From contig DYJA01000057.1 in assembly GCA_020723345.1 (NCBI GenBank), positions 1 to 43,658 on the forward strand: a DNA stretch of 43,658 nt, read 5' to 3'. This DNA comes from Candidatus Aquidulcis sp. (lineage in GTDB: Bacteria; Chloroflexota; Anaerolineae; UBA4142). The position numbers and the translations under genes are program-made. Of this stretch, positions 1-7,801 are shown piece after piece. The stretch's first letter is position 1, and every line of letters begins with the position of its first letter. The notes beneath the pieces are model-generated. The model was not told where the DNA came from. It did no database searches and saw only the letters and a list, made by a program, of their open reading frames with translations.

Positions 1-2
1 TC

Positions 3-269
3 ACGAAACACGCGAGCATCCCGATCATTTCGCTCGGTTCGGGACCGAACGCGCACGGACAACTGTTGATCTTCCACGATATGTTTGGCTTGTACCCCAA
101 GTTCAAGCCGAAGATGGCGAAAGTATTCGGTAACGCGGGACAGGTCATCGGCGATGGGCTGAAGCAGTACGTCGCGGAGGTCACGTCGAAGCAATTCCCG
201 CAACCCGAAAATTGGTTCGGAATGAAAGACGACGAGTACGCAGAATTGACCAAGCTGTTGAGTATGTAG
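3..269 (+). CDS. panB: 3-methyl-2-oxobutanoate hydroxymethyltransferase (PanB-like), C-terminal part
   Basis: The gene is cut by the left window edge; 88 codons remain and end in TAG at 267-269. The segment IPIISLGSGPNAHGQ followed by FHDMFGLYPKF matches the end of the PanB TIM barrel (usual form IGIGAG..DGQ, then HD.FG). PanB adds a hydroxymethyl group from methylenetetrahydrofolate to 2-oxoisovalerate in pantothenate synthesis. It lies 12 nt upstream of an amino-acid dehydrogenase operon and no other pantothenate gene is visible. A paralogue working in reverse on a catabolic keto acid, or another member of the PEP mutase/isocitrate lyase fold, is therefore possible. Family assignment is fairly secure; the role is not. 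Confidence 0.75.
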   Translation, partial: TKHASIPIISLGSGPNAHGQLLIFHDMFGLYPKFKPKMAKVFGNAGQVIGDGLKQYVAEVTSKQFPQPENWFGMKDDEYAELTKLLSM

Positions 270-281
270 CGTCTCGCAAAC

Positions 282-575
282 ATGGATACCCAGAACCTTC
301 GCATTCAGAAAGGAATCACGCGGAGCAAGCCGTTTCAGATACAAGTTGATGGACAGTTACTTTTCGCTTATCCGGGCGAAACCTTGGGTACCGTTCTGCT
401 CGCGAATGGCAAGCGCGCCTTTCGTCACACGATGCTTTCCGGCGGAGCGCGCGGAATATATTGCGGCATGGGCGTATGCTTTGAGTGCCTCGTGACTGTT
501 AATGGACAAGCCAACGTGCGCGCTTGTGTCACTCTCGCACAGCCGGGCGATCGGGTGAAAAGACAATTCAAGTGA
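282..575 (+). CDS. Small [2Fe-2S] ferredoxin-like subunit of a heterotrimeric amine/amino-acid dehydrogenase
   Basis: This 97-residue protein has the plant-type ferredoxin pattern of the small subunits of HcnABC, D-hydroxyproline dehydrogenase and opine oxidases: YCGMGVCFECLVTVNG near residues 62-77 and a final RAC cysteine near 82. Family members carry one [2Fe-2S] cluster and pass electrons between the flavin subunits. ATG 282 sits 12 nt after the PanB-like stop. Its stop codon overlaps the next gene's GTG start as GTGA, which implies translational coupling. The partner subunits follow immediately. The substrate cannot be read from this subunit. Confidence 0.85.
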   Translation: MDTQNLRIQKGITRSKPFQIQVDGQLLFAYPGETLGTVLLANGKRAFRHTMLSGGARGIYCGMGVCFECLVTVNGQANVRACVTLAQPGDRVKRQFK

Positions 576-1993
576 ACGATCTCACTCTCGCTCCACTAAC
601 CGTCGTCGGTGCAGGTCCGGCGGGGATCATGGCGGCATACACCGCGGCGGAAGCCGGAGTCGATGTCACAGTCATAGACGAAAATCCTCTCCCCGGCGGA
701 CAATACCTTCGACAGTCACCACCCGAGTTCACAATTCCCGATGTCGTGGCTGCCCATTCAGGTCATCCCGAAGCGGCAGCCCTGTATCGCAAACTAGAAC
801 ATCCCCGAATTCGGACGATGCACAACACATCGGTTTGGGGTGTCTTTGATGGACGCATGTTGGCTTTGGCGGAACGCGATCGCGTCTATCTGCACAAGGC
901 AAATCGGGTGGTGATCGCAACCGGCGCGTACGATCGTCCACTCGCTTTTCCGGGCTGGACTTTGCCCGGAATCTTGGGTGCCGGTGCGGTGATGCGGATG
1001 GTCAAGACGCAATGGGTTCTGCCTGGCAAGCGCGTACTGCTCGCGGGCTTGGGTCCGCTTCAATTGCCTCTCGCCGATCTGCTGCTCGAATCTGGCGTCG
1101 AGGTGGTGTGCGTTGCCGAAGCCGCCAATCTATTTTTAGGTTGGCGGCATCTTTCGGGATTCTGGGGACATGGCGATCGGATTTGGGAAGCGTACACTTA
1201 CATCAAGACACTGGTGCAACATCGCGTCCCTGTTTTCCACAATCATGCTATCGTCAGCGCGTCTGGCAAAGAACAAGTCGAGACGGCGACGATTGCCCGT
1301 CTCGACGGAAGCGGGCAACCCATCGCCGGTACGGAACGTCAGTTTGAAGTTGACACTGTCTGCCTGGGTTACGGATTTCTCCCTTCGATTCAATTGGCGA
1401 TGGCGTTTGGCTGCGAACCGCGCTTTGACGAAAATCTATCCTGGTTTGTTCCGCGCCACAATGACCACATGGAAACGACTGAACCCGGCATCTTCGTCGC
1501 GGGTGATGTAACCGATTTTGGCGGCGCGAAAGTCGCGCTGGCTGAAGGGCGAGTGGCTGGATTAGCGGCGGCGCATCAATTGGGCGCGCTCGACGACGCG
1601 ACCTTCAATCGACTTGTCGCGCCTGCGCTCGCGGAATTGCGCCACATGAATCGTGTCGCGCTTGCGCTTCAACGGATCTATCGTTTTCGTCGCGGTCTCG
1701 CTTTTCTGGCATCCGATGACACGATTCTCTGCCGTTGCGAAGACGTGACACTTGCCAAGGTCAAGCAGGCGTTAGCCGATGGTGCGATCGATCTTCATCA
1801 AGTTAAACTTGGTACGCGGGCGGGGATGGGCTATTGCCAGGGACGATGTTGCAGCGCGCTAATCGCCCCCATCGTTGCCAAAGAAACGAAACAATCGATC
1901 TCCACACTGCATCCTTTCACCGTTCGTCCGCCCATTCAACCGATTCCGTTGCAAATGCTCGCGACAGGCGCTGTCTCGATGGCAGTCGAATGA
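572..1993 (+). CDS. FAD/NAD(P)-binding oxidoreductase subunit with C-terminal BFD-type [2Fe-2S] domain (HcnB-like)
   Basis: I chose GTG 572 because it overlaps the previous stop as GTGA and puts the dinucleotide-binding motif VVGAGPAGIMAAYTA at the N-terminus; the reading frame runs open further upstream with no better start. The protein has 473 residues. In order it shows the FAD motif, a second Rossmann motif (LLAGLGPLQLPLADLL), the FAD-binding GIFVAGDVTDFGG, and near the C-terminus a BFD-like domain with CRCEDVT and YCQGRCC cysteines for a second [2Fe-2S] cluster. This is the architecture of the middle subunit of HcnABC, D-hydroxyproline dehydrogenase and octopine/nopaline oxidase complexes. 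The enzyme probably oxidises a C-N bond in a small amino or imino acid and feeds electrons to the respiratory chain. Hydrogen cyanide synthase is only a family name here. Confidence 0.85.
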   Translation: MNDLTLAPLTVVGAGPAGIMAAYTAAEAGVDVTVIDENPLPGGQYLRQSPPEFTIPDVVAAHSGHPEAAALYRKLEHPRIRTMHNTSVWGVFDGRMLALAERDRVYLHKANRVVIATGAYDRPLAFPGWTLPGILGAGAVMRMVKTQWVLPGKRVLLAGLGPLQLPLADLLLESGVEVVCVAEAANLFLGWRHLSGFWGHGDRIWEAYTYIKTLVQHRVPVFHNHAIVSASGKEQVETATIARLDGSGQPIAGTERQFEVDTVCLGYGFLPSIQLAMAFGCEPRFDENLSWFVPRHNDHMETTEPGIFVAGDVTDFGGAKVALAEGRVAGLAAAHQLGALDDATFNRLVAPALAELRHMNRVALALQRIYRFRRGLAFLASDDTILCRCEDVTLAKVKQALADGAIDLHQVKLGTRAGMGYCQGRCCSALIAPIVAKETKQSISTLHPFTVRPPIQPIPLQMLATGAVSMAVE

Positions 1994-2012
1994 CCGGGAG
2001 GCGTGTCCAGTT

Positions 2013-3125
2013 ATGAAGACGGATGTCGTGATCGTTGGCGGCGGACTGATCGGGTGCGCCACAGCATATTACCTTGCCAAGAAAAAAAGTAATGTCATCG
2101 TCATTGAGAAAGACGCGGGAGTTGGTCTGCAAGCATCCGGGCGCAATGCCGGCATGGTTCGACAACAAGCGCGCAAAGCTGCACTCCCGCTGGCGATGGC
2201 AAGTGTGCGCCTGTGGGCTGCGCTCGCCCAGGAATTGGAAAACGATCTCGGGTATACCCGCACGGGGTATCTCAAGATCGCGCTGGACGAAGCGGGCGTG
2301 GCGGTTCTTGAGAACGAAATGGCTTGGGAGCACGCGCACGGGTTGACCGAAGTCCGGATGCTGTCGCCGGACGAATGTCGAGACAAGATTATTGGTTTGA
2401 CGGATCGCGTTGTCGCGGGAAAATTTTGCCCGACCGATGGGATCGCCAATCCGATGTTAGTCACACCGGCGTATGCCAGAGCCGCACAGCGCCTGGGTGC
2501 TGAAATCAAAACTCGCACGACCGTGACGGGCTTGCTTCGACAAGGATCAGCGGTTCGCGGGGTGACGACAGAGCAAGGTGAAATCGAAGCGGAAGTAGTC
2601 GTCAATGCCGCCGGACCCTGGGCTTGTCACTTGAACGAGTCGATCGGGTGCGCGACGCCGATCACTCCTGGGTTGAGTCAATTGATGTTCACCGAACGTC
2701 GCGCGCATAACCTTGTTTGTCCCGTCGGAGTTTTGGGATTTGGCGGATACTTTGTACCGACGCACGCGGGCAATATGGTCTTGGGTATCAGTGGAGTACC
2801 GAACAAGTACGGCTACAGCACTCGCGTAGAATATTCTGACATCACTGCCAAAGCCGCGCAAATGCTCGAAATACTTCCGTGGCTGAGCCAGGTTTCCGTC
2901 ATTCGCACGATGTCAGGAATTACTGAATACACACCCGATGGCGAACCGTACATTGGCGCTGTGCCTGGCACGCGCGGATTTTTCACCGCCGTCGGATTTC
3001 ACGGACAGGGATTCTGTCTCGGTCCGATCGTTGGCAAGATTCTCGCTGACTTGATTACGGGCAAGGAATCTTCCATATCGTTGGCAACATTCAAACCAGA
3101 TCGTTTCGCCCGCGTTCAAGGGTGA
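2013..3125 (+). CDS. DAO-type FAD-dependent oxidoreductase subunit (HcnC / D-amino acid dehydrogenase-like)
   Basis: ATG 2013 is preceded by a strong ribosome site (gggagg at 1996-2001). The 370-residue product opens with the FAD motif DVVIVGGGLIGCATAYYLAKK and the flavin-contacting SGRNAGMVRQQAR, and ends with the DAO signature EYTPDGEPYIGAVPGTRGFFTAVGFHGQGF split over residues ~310-340. The DAO fold (glycine/sarcosine/D-amino acid oxidases, PF01266) usually forms the catalytic subunit that oxidises the amine in this complex. Only 19 nt separate it from the preceding subunit. Known relatives act on D-hydroxyproline, opines, sarcosine or glycine; the neighbouring aminotransferases and a possible keto-acid enzyme upstream favour amino- or imino-acid catabolism. 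Confidence 0.85.
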   Translation: MKTDVVIVGGGLIGCATAYYLAKKKSNVIVIEKDAGVGLQASGRNAGMVRQQARKAALPLAMASVRLWAALAQELENDLGYTRTGYLKIALDEAGVAVLENEMAWEHAHGLTEVRMLSPDECRDKIIGLTDRVVAGKFCPTDGIANPMLVTPAYARAAQRLGAEIKTRTTVTGLLRQGSAVRGVTTEQGEIEAEVVVNAAGPWACHLNESIGCATPITPGLSQLMFTERRAHNLVCPVGVLGFGGYFVPTHAGNMVLGISGVPNKYGYSTRVEYSDITAKAAQMLEILPWLSQVSVIRTMSGITEYTPDGEPYIGAVPGTRGFFTAVGFHGQGFCLGPIVGKILADLITGKESSISLATFKPDRFARVQG

Positions 3126-3147
3126 CCAAAAACCGTACTGCTCAGGT

Positions 3148-3227
3148 GTCATTGCGAGCGGAGCGAAGCAATCCCCAAATCGCAGACCGGAGATTGCTTC
3201 GTCGCAAAAAACGCTCCTCGCAATGAC
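3148..3227. repeat. REP-like inverted repeat between operon genes
   Basis: An 80-bp imperfect palindrome: the left arm starts gtcattgcgagcggagcgaa and the right arm ends ctcctcgcaatgac, with aagcaatc/gattgctt inside. It fills most of the 128-nt gap between the dehydrogenase and the aminotransferase. No reading frame crosses it. It may shape the transcript or be a dispersed REP/MITE unit. Confidence 0.75.
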
Positions 3228-3253
3228 AAAGCCCTATACTGGGAAGGAGTTCG

Positions 3254-4519
3254 ATGTCCACTGACGCGATAAATAATTTGTCTCCAGTCTGGAGCCGCAT
3301 CACCAACATTCTCGTCGATCACGCGGAGGGCGCGTTTCTGTACGCCGCCGACGGTCGCCGCTATTTTGATTTTACCTGCGGCATCGGCGTGACCAACACC
3401 GGACACTGCCATCCGCAAGTCGTCGCCGCGATCCGGGAACAAGCGGGCAAACTGATCCACGGTCAGGCAAACATCGTCTATCACCAACCGATGTTGGACT
3501 TGACCGCCGCGCTATTGCCGGTTCTGCCCAAAGGCATTGATAGTTTGTTCTTCAGCAACAGCGGCGCGGAAGCGGTCGAAGGCGCGGTCAAGTTGTGCAA
3601 ACACGCGACCGGTCGATCCAACATCATCGTGTTGAATGGCAGTTTTCATGGACGCACGCATTTGACGATGGCGATGACGACGAGCAAAACCGGATACCGC
3701 ACGCGCTATCAGCCGCTCGTGCCCGGCGTTTTCGTCGCGCCGTACCCGTACGCGTTTTACTACGGCATGGACGATGAGCAAGTGACCGATATGGCGTTGC
3801 GCGAGTTGCGGAAATTGCTCAAGAGCCAGACCGCGCCCGACGAAACCGCGTGCATTGTGATCGAGCCGGTGCTGGGCGAGGGCGGCTATGTCGTGCCGCC
3901 GACGCGCTATATGCAAGAACTGCGCGCGTTGTGCGACGAGACCGGCATTTTGTTGGTCGCCGACGAAATTCAATCCGGGTTCGGACGAACGGGACGATAC
4001 TTTGCCGTCGAACATTTCGGAATCGTTCCCGATGTGATGACGGTGGCGAAAGGCATTGCTTCCGGCATGCCGCTGTCGGGTGTTTTTACGCGCAACGATT
4101 TGGCAGCCAAGTGGCAAGTCGGTACGCACGGCGGAACGTACGGCGGCAACGCAATCGCGTGCGCGGCGGGCGTGGCGACGATTCGCGTCTTGCAAGAGGA
4201 AAAACTGATCGAGAACGCCGCCGCGCGCGGCGCGCAACTCATCGCCGGACTGCGTCGCCTCCAAAAAGATTTTCCGATCATCGGCGAGGTGCGCGGACTC
4301 GGGTTGATGATCGGCGTCGAATTTGGTCGCCCCGGTCATCCGGATCCGACGACAACCAAAGCGACGATCAAAGCGGCGCAAGAAGCCGGGCTGCTCTTGT
4401 TGACGTGCGGCACGTTCGATAACGTGATTCGCTGGATTCCGCCGCTGATCGTTACTGAGGCGCAGATCGACGAGGCGTTGACGATTTTTGCGAGCGCGCT
4501 CGACAAGGTAGCATCCTGA
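3254..4519 (+). CDS. Class III PLP-dependent aminotransferase (4-aminobutyrate aminotransferase-like)
   Basis: A 421-residue enzyme of the ornithine/4-aminobutyrate aminotransferase group (fold type I). Visible marks are FFSNSGAEAVEGAVKL (PLP phosphate site), GSFHGRT, the cofactor aspartate in LLVADEIQSGFGRTG and the Schiff-base lysine K266 in TVAKGIASG. Length is normal. ATG 3254 follows a purine-rich ggaagga site. These enzymes move an omega or alpha amino group to 2-oxoglutarate or pyruvate. Its place after a C-N oxidising dehydrogenase and before a class I aminotransferase suggests it processes the amine product or regenerates the amino acceptor. A second class III enzyme lies at 27865-29196, so substrate naming by homology is unsafe. 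Confidence 0.88.
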   Translation: MSTDAINNLSPVWSRITNILVDHAEGAFLYAADGRRYFDFTCGIGVTNTGHCHPQVVAAIREQAGKLIHGQANIVYHQPMLDLTAALLPVLPKGIDSLFFSNSGAEAVEGAVKLCKHATGRSNIIVLNGSFHGRTHLTMAMTTSKTGYRTRYQPLVPGVFVAPYPYAFYYGMDDEQVTDMALRELRKLLKSQTAPDETACIVIEPVLGEGGYVVPPTRYMQELRALCDETGILLVADEIQSGFGRTGRYFAVEHFGIVPDVMTVAKGIASGMPLSGVFTRNDLAAKWQVGTHGGTYGGNAIACAAGVATIRVLQEEKLIENAAARGAQLIAGLRRLQKDFPIIGEVRGLGLMIGVEFGRPGHPDPTTTKATIKAAQEAGLLLLTCGTFDNVIRWIPPLIVTEAQIDEALTIFASALDKVAS

Positions 4520-4628
4520 GCGAAACGGAGCGCAACGGAGTGGAGTCGAAGGATGCGGCGATTTGGAAGACGTCTTGCATCCGGCGCATCCTTCGACTGC
4601 GCTCCTATCGTCGCTCCGCTCAGGATGC
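4511..4628. repeat. Large inverted repeat built on the TCCTGAGCGAA / GTCGAAGGA core
   Basis: The left arm runs from gcatcctgag (4511) to gtcgaaggatgc (4556); the right arm runs from gcatccttcgact (4585) to ctcaggatgc (4628). The arms are inverted copies of each other around a short centre. The left end overlaps the last codons and stop of the aminotransferase. The same core appears inside coding DNA at 7363-7383 and 15003-15023. Confidence 0.75.
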
Positions 4629-4660
4629 TTTCGTGATTTACATACCGAAAGGATTCTTTC

Positions 4661-5836
4661 ATGAAATTCGCAGACCGAGTTGTTCATCTCGCGGCGGAAG
4701 GCGCGTACTATATGATGGCGCGCGCGCAGCAACAAGAAGCCGCGGGACGCAGCATCATTCATTTGGAAATCGGACAGCCGGATGGACCGACATTCAAAAA
4801 TATTTCGCAGGCAGGCATTCGCGCCATCGAAGAAGGATTCACGCGTTACACGCCATCCGCCGGAATGAAATCATTGCGCGAAGCGCTCGCGCGCGATGCA
4901 AGCGAGCGGCGCGACATCGAAGTCAAGCCGTCGCAAGTCGTGGTGGGTCCCGGCGCAAAACCCGCGCTCTTTTTTCCGACGCTCGCGCTCGTTCGCCCCG
5001 GCGACGAAGTGATGTATCCCGACCCAGGTTTTCCAACGTATGCCGCGATGATCGGCGTTGCCGGTGGAATTCCGGTGCCGGTGCCGCTCAACGAAGAACA
5101 AGATTTCTCGTTCGACTTGGACGCGTTTGATCGATTGGTGAGCGATCGCACGCGCATGATCGTTCTGAATTCGCCGAGCAATCCGACGGGCGGCGTGATG
5201 CCGCGCGCCGCGCTGGAGCACATCGCGCAAGTCGCGCGCAAACGCGATATCTGGGTGCTTTCGGACGAAATCTATGCGCGCCTCATTTACGATGGTCAAA
5301 CCGCGCCCAGCATCGCCGCGCTGCCCGGCATGGCAGAGCGCACGATCATCTGCGATGGATTTTCCAAGACGTACGCGATGACCGGCTGGCGACTGGGCTA
5401 TGGCATCATGCCGGAACCGCTCGCCGAGCGCGTCGAATTGTTGCTGACGCACTCCGTCGGTTGCACGGCGAGTTTTACGCAAGTGGCGGGGATTGAAGCG
5501 ATCAAGGGACCGCAAGAACAGGTGGAACAAGTCGAGGCAGAATATCAACGCCGCCGCGATGTGATCGTGGCGGGTCTCAACGCGATCCCAGGTTTTCGTT
5601 GCCGCAAACCGCAAGGCGCGTTTTACGCGTTCCCGAACGTGGCATCGTACGGCAAAACGTCGGAATGGTGGGCGGATTATCTGCTCGATCAAGCCGGAGT
5701 CGCGCTTTTGCCGGGGACGGCGTTCGGCGCGCGCGGCGAAGGTTATTTACGCTTGTGCTTTGCCAACTCGACTGAAAATCTCGAGCGCGCGGTTGAGCGC
5801 ATCCGGAACGCGGTGATCAAAACCGCGTCCGGCTAA
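4661..5836 (+). CDS. Class I/II PLP-dependent aminotransferase (AspC/AspB-like)
   Basis: This 391-residue fold type I aminotransferase shows the phosphate-site glycine in VVVGPGAKPALF, the cofactor contacts NSPSNPTGG and LSDEIYARLIYDG, the Schiff-base lysine K236 in SKTYAMTGWRLGY, and the carboxylate-binding arginine in GYLRLCFA. Length is standard. ATG 4661 follows a gaaagga site. Members interconvert amino and keto acids, commonly aspartate, tyrosine or branched substrates. It ends the plus-strand amino-acid block; its TAA overlaps the stop of a convergent minus-strand gene by three bases, so the two blocks meet with no spacer or terminator. Confidence 0.88.
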   Translation: MKFADRVVHLAAEGAYYMMARAQQQEAAGRSIIHLEIGQPDGPTFKNISQAGIRAIEEGFTRYTPSAGMKSLREALARDASERRDIEVKPSQVVVGPGAKPALFFPTLALVRPGDEVMYPDPGFPTYAAMIGVAGGIPVPVPLNEEQDFSFDLDAFDRLVSDRTRMIVLNSPSNPTGGVMPRAALEHIAQVARKRDIWVLSDEIYARLIYDGQTAPSIAALPGMAERTIICDGFSKTYAMTGWRLGYGIMPEPLAERVELLLTHSVGCTASFTQVAGIEAIKGPQEQVEQVEAEYQRRRDVIVAGLNAIPGFRCRKPQGAFYAFPNVASYGKTSEWWADYLLDQAGVALLPGTAFGARGEGYLRLCFANSTENLERAVERIRNAVIKTASG

Positions 5837-6390
5837 CGAATCACTCCGCGCACGACAACCACACCATTGCCCCACTCCGCCGAAGTGAATCGCACCGGCA
5901 GCGCGTCCGCGCGACGCAACTGCGCGCGCATTTCGTCTTCGAGCGCGTTGCGGATCGGCGCGGGCAACGGCAGACTCAAATCCAAAATCTGTACGACCGG
6001 CAAACCATCTTTCAGCGTCACGCGCGCTTTCCCGCCGACGTGGACGCGCAAACCCGCAATCGTCGCGTCGCCTTCGCCGCTGACGTACTCCGGCGTAATC
6101 TTGACGCGCGGATGCGCGAACGGAATTTGCGGATAGCGCTGCAGGTACCACGTGATCGTCTGCTCCGCTTCTAACTCCGTCAGCGTCACCTGCCACGTCT
6201 CGCCCGAATGTCCGCCTTCGTCAATTTTGTTGAGCAGCGCGACGACTTGCGGCGCGCGAATCGGCGCGACGACGTACGGCGCAGACGCGGCGAGCAATGT
6301 GCTCGTCCACGCGTACAAATTCGCGACGACGAGCGCAAGCGCGATCCACAGATTCAGACGATTGAGAAATCCCTGATACCACTTTTTCAT
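5833..6390 (-). CDS. Unknown single-pass membrane-anchored protein
   Basis: I place the start at ATG 6390 (MKKWYQGFLNRL) because the few codons upstream are untypical for a leader. The 185-residue product has one N-terminal membrane segment (about residues 13-33, LWIALALVVANLYAWTS) and an extracytoplasmic domain of alternating beta-like segments such as VKITPEYVSGEGDATIAG and GLRVHVGGKARVTLKDG. The pattern recalls lipid-binding beta-rich domains such as LmeA/DUF2993, but I cannot confirm this. It is the last gene of a minus-strand run after the PrsW-like protease, across a 106-nt repeat-filled gap. Confidence 0.6.
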   Translation of the reverse strand: MKKWYQGFLNRLNLWIALALVVANLYAWTSTLLAASAPYVVAPIRAPQVVALLNKIDEGGHSGETWQVTLTELEAEQTITWYLQRYPQIPFAHPRVKITPEYVSGEGDATIAGLRVHVGGKARVTLKDGLPVVQILDLSLPLPAPIRNALEDEMRAQLRRADALPVRFTSAEWGNGVVVVRGVIR

Positions 6391-6419
6391 AACGCAACTC
6401 AGCCGCGAGCAAACCGCTG

Positions 6420-6490
6420 GGACACAGATAAACACTGATGAACACTGATTCTTTTTCTTGATCTGTGTTAATCTGTGTTCACCCGTGTCC
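6420..6490. repeat. Decamer-built inverted repeat, copy 1
   Basis: The left arm is three related 10-mers (ACACAGATAA, ACACTGATGA, ACACTGATTC); the right arm is their inverse, gatctgtgtt-aatctgtgtt ending in gtgtcc. A T-rich centre separates the arms. It fills the gap between two minus-strand genes. A related copy lies at 25300-25396. Confidence 0.75.
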
Positions 6491-6496
6491 TCGAAA

Positions 6497-7801
6497 TTAT
6501 CGCAACAACAGCCGCAGTGCGGTCACGCCGACCGGCACAATCGCGACGAGGCAAACGAATGCCCAGATCGCAACTGCACGATCCGACAGCACAAATTCCT
6601 CTTCGCGCGATTCGAGGTCGCGCGCGATTTCCGATTGCGCGCGCTGCGCGGTCGCGCGCCCCAGCCACAACGCGGCAAGCCCCAGCACGATCAGCAGCGC
6701 GAGCATCGTGCCCGCCGCCGACAAACCCAGGATGTTGATCTCCGCCGGTCGCGTACCGAAGAATTGCGCGCCACCCAGCGTGATGACGATCAGCGATCCG
6801 CCATTCCATAACGCGTGCATTCCCACCGCGAGTCCAAAGCGCGCCAGACCTTGCCGCCACGCGTCGCGTTCGCCGTTCAGAATGTCGCGCCAACTCAAGC
6901 CGACGAGTCCCGCGCCGAGCGGATGAATCGCGCCGCCGATTGCGCGCAGCGCGAGCACGCCCGCCCACAGGTACGCACCGAAACTCGTGTAGATCACATT
7001 TTCGAGCGCGGCAAAGCCCGCGCCCGCCATCGCCGCGACGAGAAACGCGTCGCGTCGCGTCAGTCGTCCGATCAGCGGCAGCGTCACGAGCGGTTTGGCG
7101 ATCTCTTCGGCAATCGGCGCGATGATCGCGAGTTGGATGAACGCGAGGATGAAGCCAGGATTCGTGATCGCGCGCGCGATTTGCTGTCCTGCCAGATCGG
7201 TCAGCAGATTTTGCACGCTCCGCAGCGCGACGTTGCTCAGGTTGAACACAAGCGACAGCACGACGAGCGGCGCGAGAATTTCGAGCACGAGCGCGATGAA
7301 CACGCTGACCGTCGCGCCGCCCGCGAACGCGATCATCCCGCGCCGGAATGTCAGTCCGTCCGTCCTTCGACTTCGCTCAGGAGCCGCGAACCACGACACC
7401 GCGAAGAGCGGCGGAATCGCCGCGGTGATGAGGAGCGTCGGCGGAAAGATGAACGCGGCGAGCGTATCGTTCGCGCGCGCGACGCCGCCGACGACGAGAC
7501 ACAAGCCGAAGATGCCGGCGATGATCCACACGCGTGGCAAACGCAGCGGCTTGGACGCTTTGCCCGCGAGCGATTGCGCGGCGTGCCACGCCACCGCGCC
7601 GCCCGCGCCAAGCGTCAACATTAGCAGCACGAAACTGACGGTGCCGACGCCAAGCGATCCACTGCGCGAACCCAGGATCACAAGCGGCATGATGCACAGA
7701 TTCGCGAACGCGATCAGCACGCCGGGCAAGAGCAAGATGAGTCCGGCGACGAGAATCACGGTTTTAGTTGATTTGGGCATTGGGGAGGTGAAAGGGCTCA
7801 T
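6497..7801 (-). CDS. PrsW-family intramembrane metalloprotease
   Basis: A 434-residue protein with many hydrophobic segments and the PrsW catalytic set: APIAEEIAKP (E232, E233, K236), AALENVIY (E267), GGAIHPLGAG (H293) and VGMHALWNG (H329). Relatives cleave membrane substrates, for example anti-sigma factors in Bacillus, within the bilayer. ATG 7801 overlaps the upstream stop as ATGA, which supports this start over MPKS a few codons later. A short loop near residues 140-149 (PERSRRTDG) is encoded by a dispersed repeat core. The upstream lipoprotein gene could encode a sensor partner or substrate, but this is only positional. Confidence 0.85.
   Translation of the reverse strand: MSPFTSPMPKSTKTVILVAGLILLLPGVLIAFANLCIMPLVILGSRSGSLGVGTVSFVLLMLTLGAGGAVAWHAAQSLAGKASKPLRLPRVWIIAGIFGLCLVVGGVARANDTLAAFIFPPTLLITAAIPPLFAVSWFAAPERSRRTDGLTFRRGMIAFAGGATVSVFIALVLEILAPLVVLSLVFNLSNVALRSVQNLLTDLAGQQIARAITNPGFILAFIQLAIIAPIAEEIAKPLVTLPLIGRLTRRDAFLVAAMAGAGFAALENVIYTSFGAYLWAGVLALRAIGGAIHPLGAGLVGLSWRDILNGERDAWRQGLARFGLAVGMHALWNGGSLIVITLGGAQFFGTRPAEINILGLSAAGTMLALLIVLGLAALWLGRATAQRAQSEIARDLESREEEFVLSDRAVAIWAFVCLVAIVPVGVTALRLLLR
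7363..7383. repeat. TCCTTCGACT-type repeat core inside the protease gene
   Basis: The sequence tccttcgacttcgctcagga matches the core of the 4511-4628 inverted repeat. Here it is read in frame and encodes part of PERSRRTDG in a loop between two predicted membrane segments. It looks like a short repeat absorbed into a coding region. Confidence 0.6.

Noticed and set aside
282-3125. Calling the operon hydrogen cyanide synthase (hcnABC)
   Set aside because: The architecture is shared with D-hydroxyproline dehydrogenase and opine oxidases; nothing in the sequence favours cyanide formation, and the neighbours point to amino-acid catabolism.
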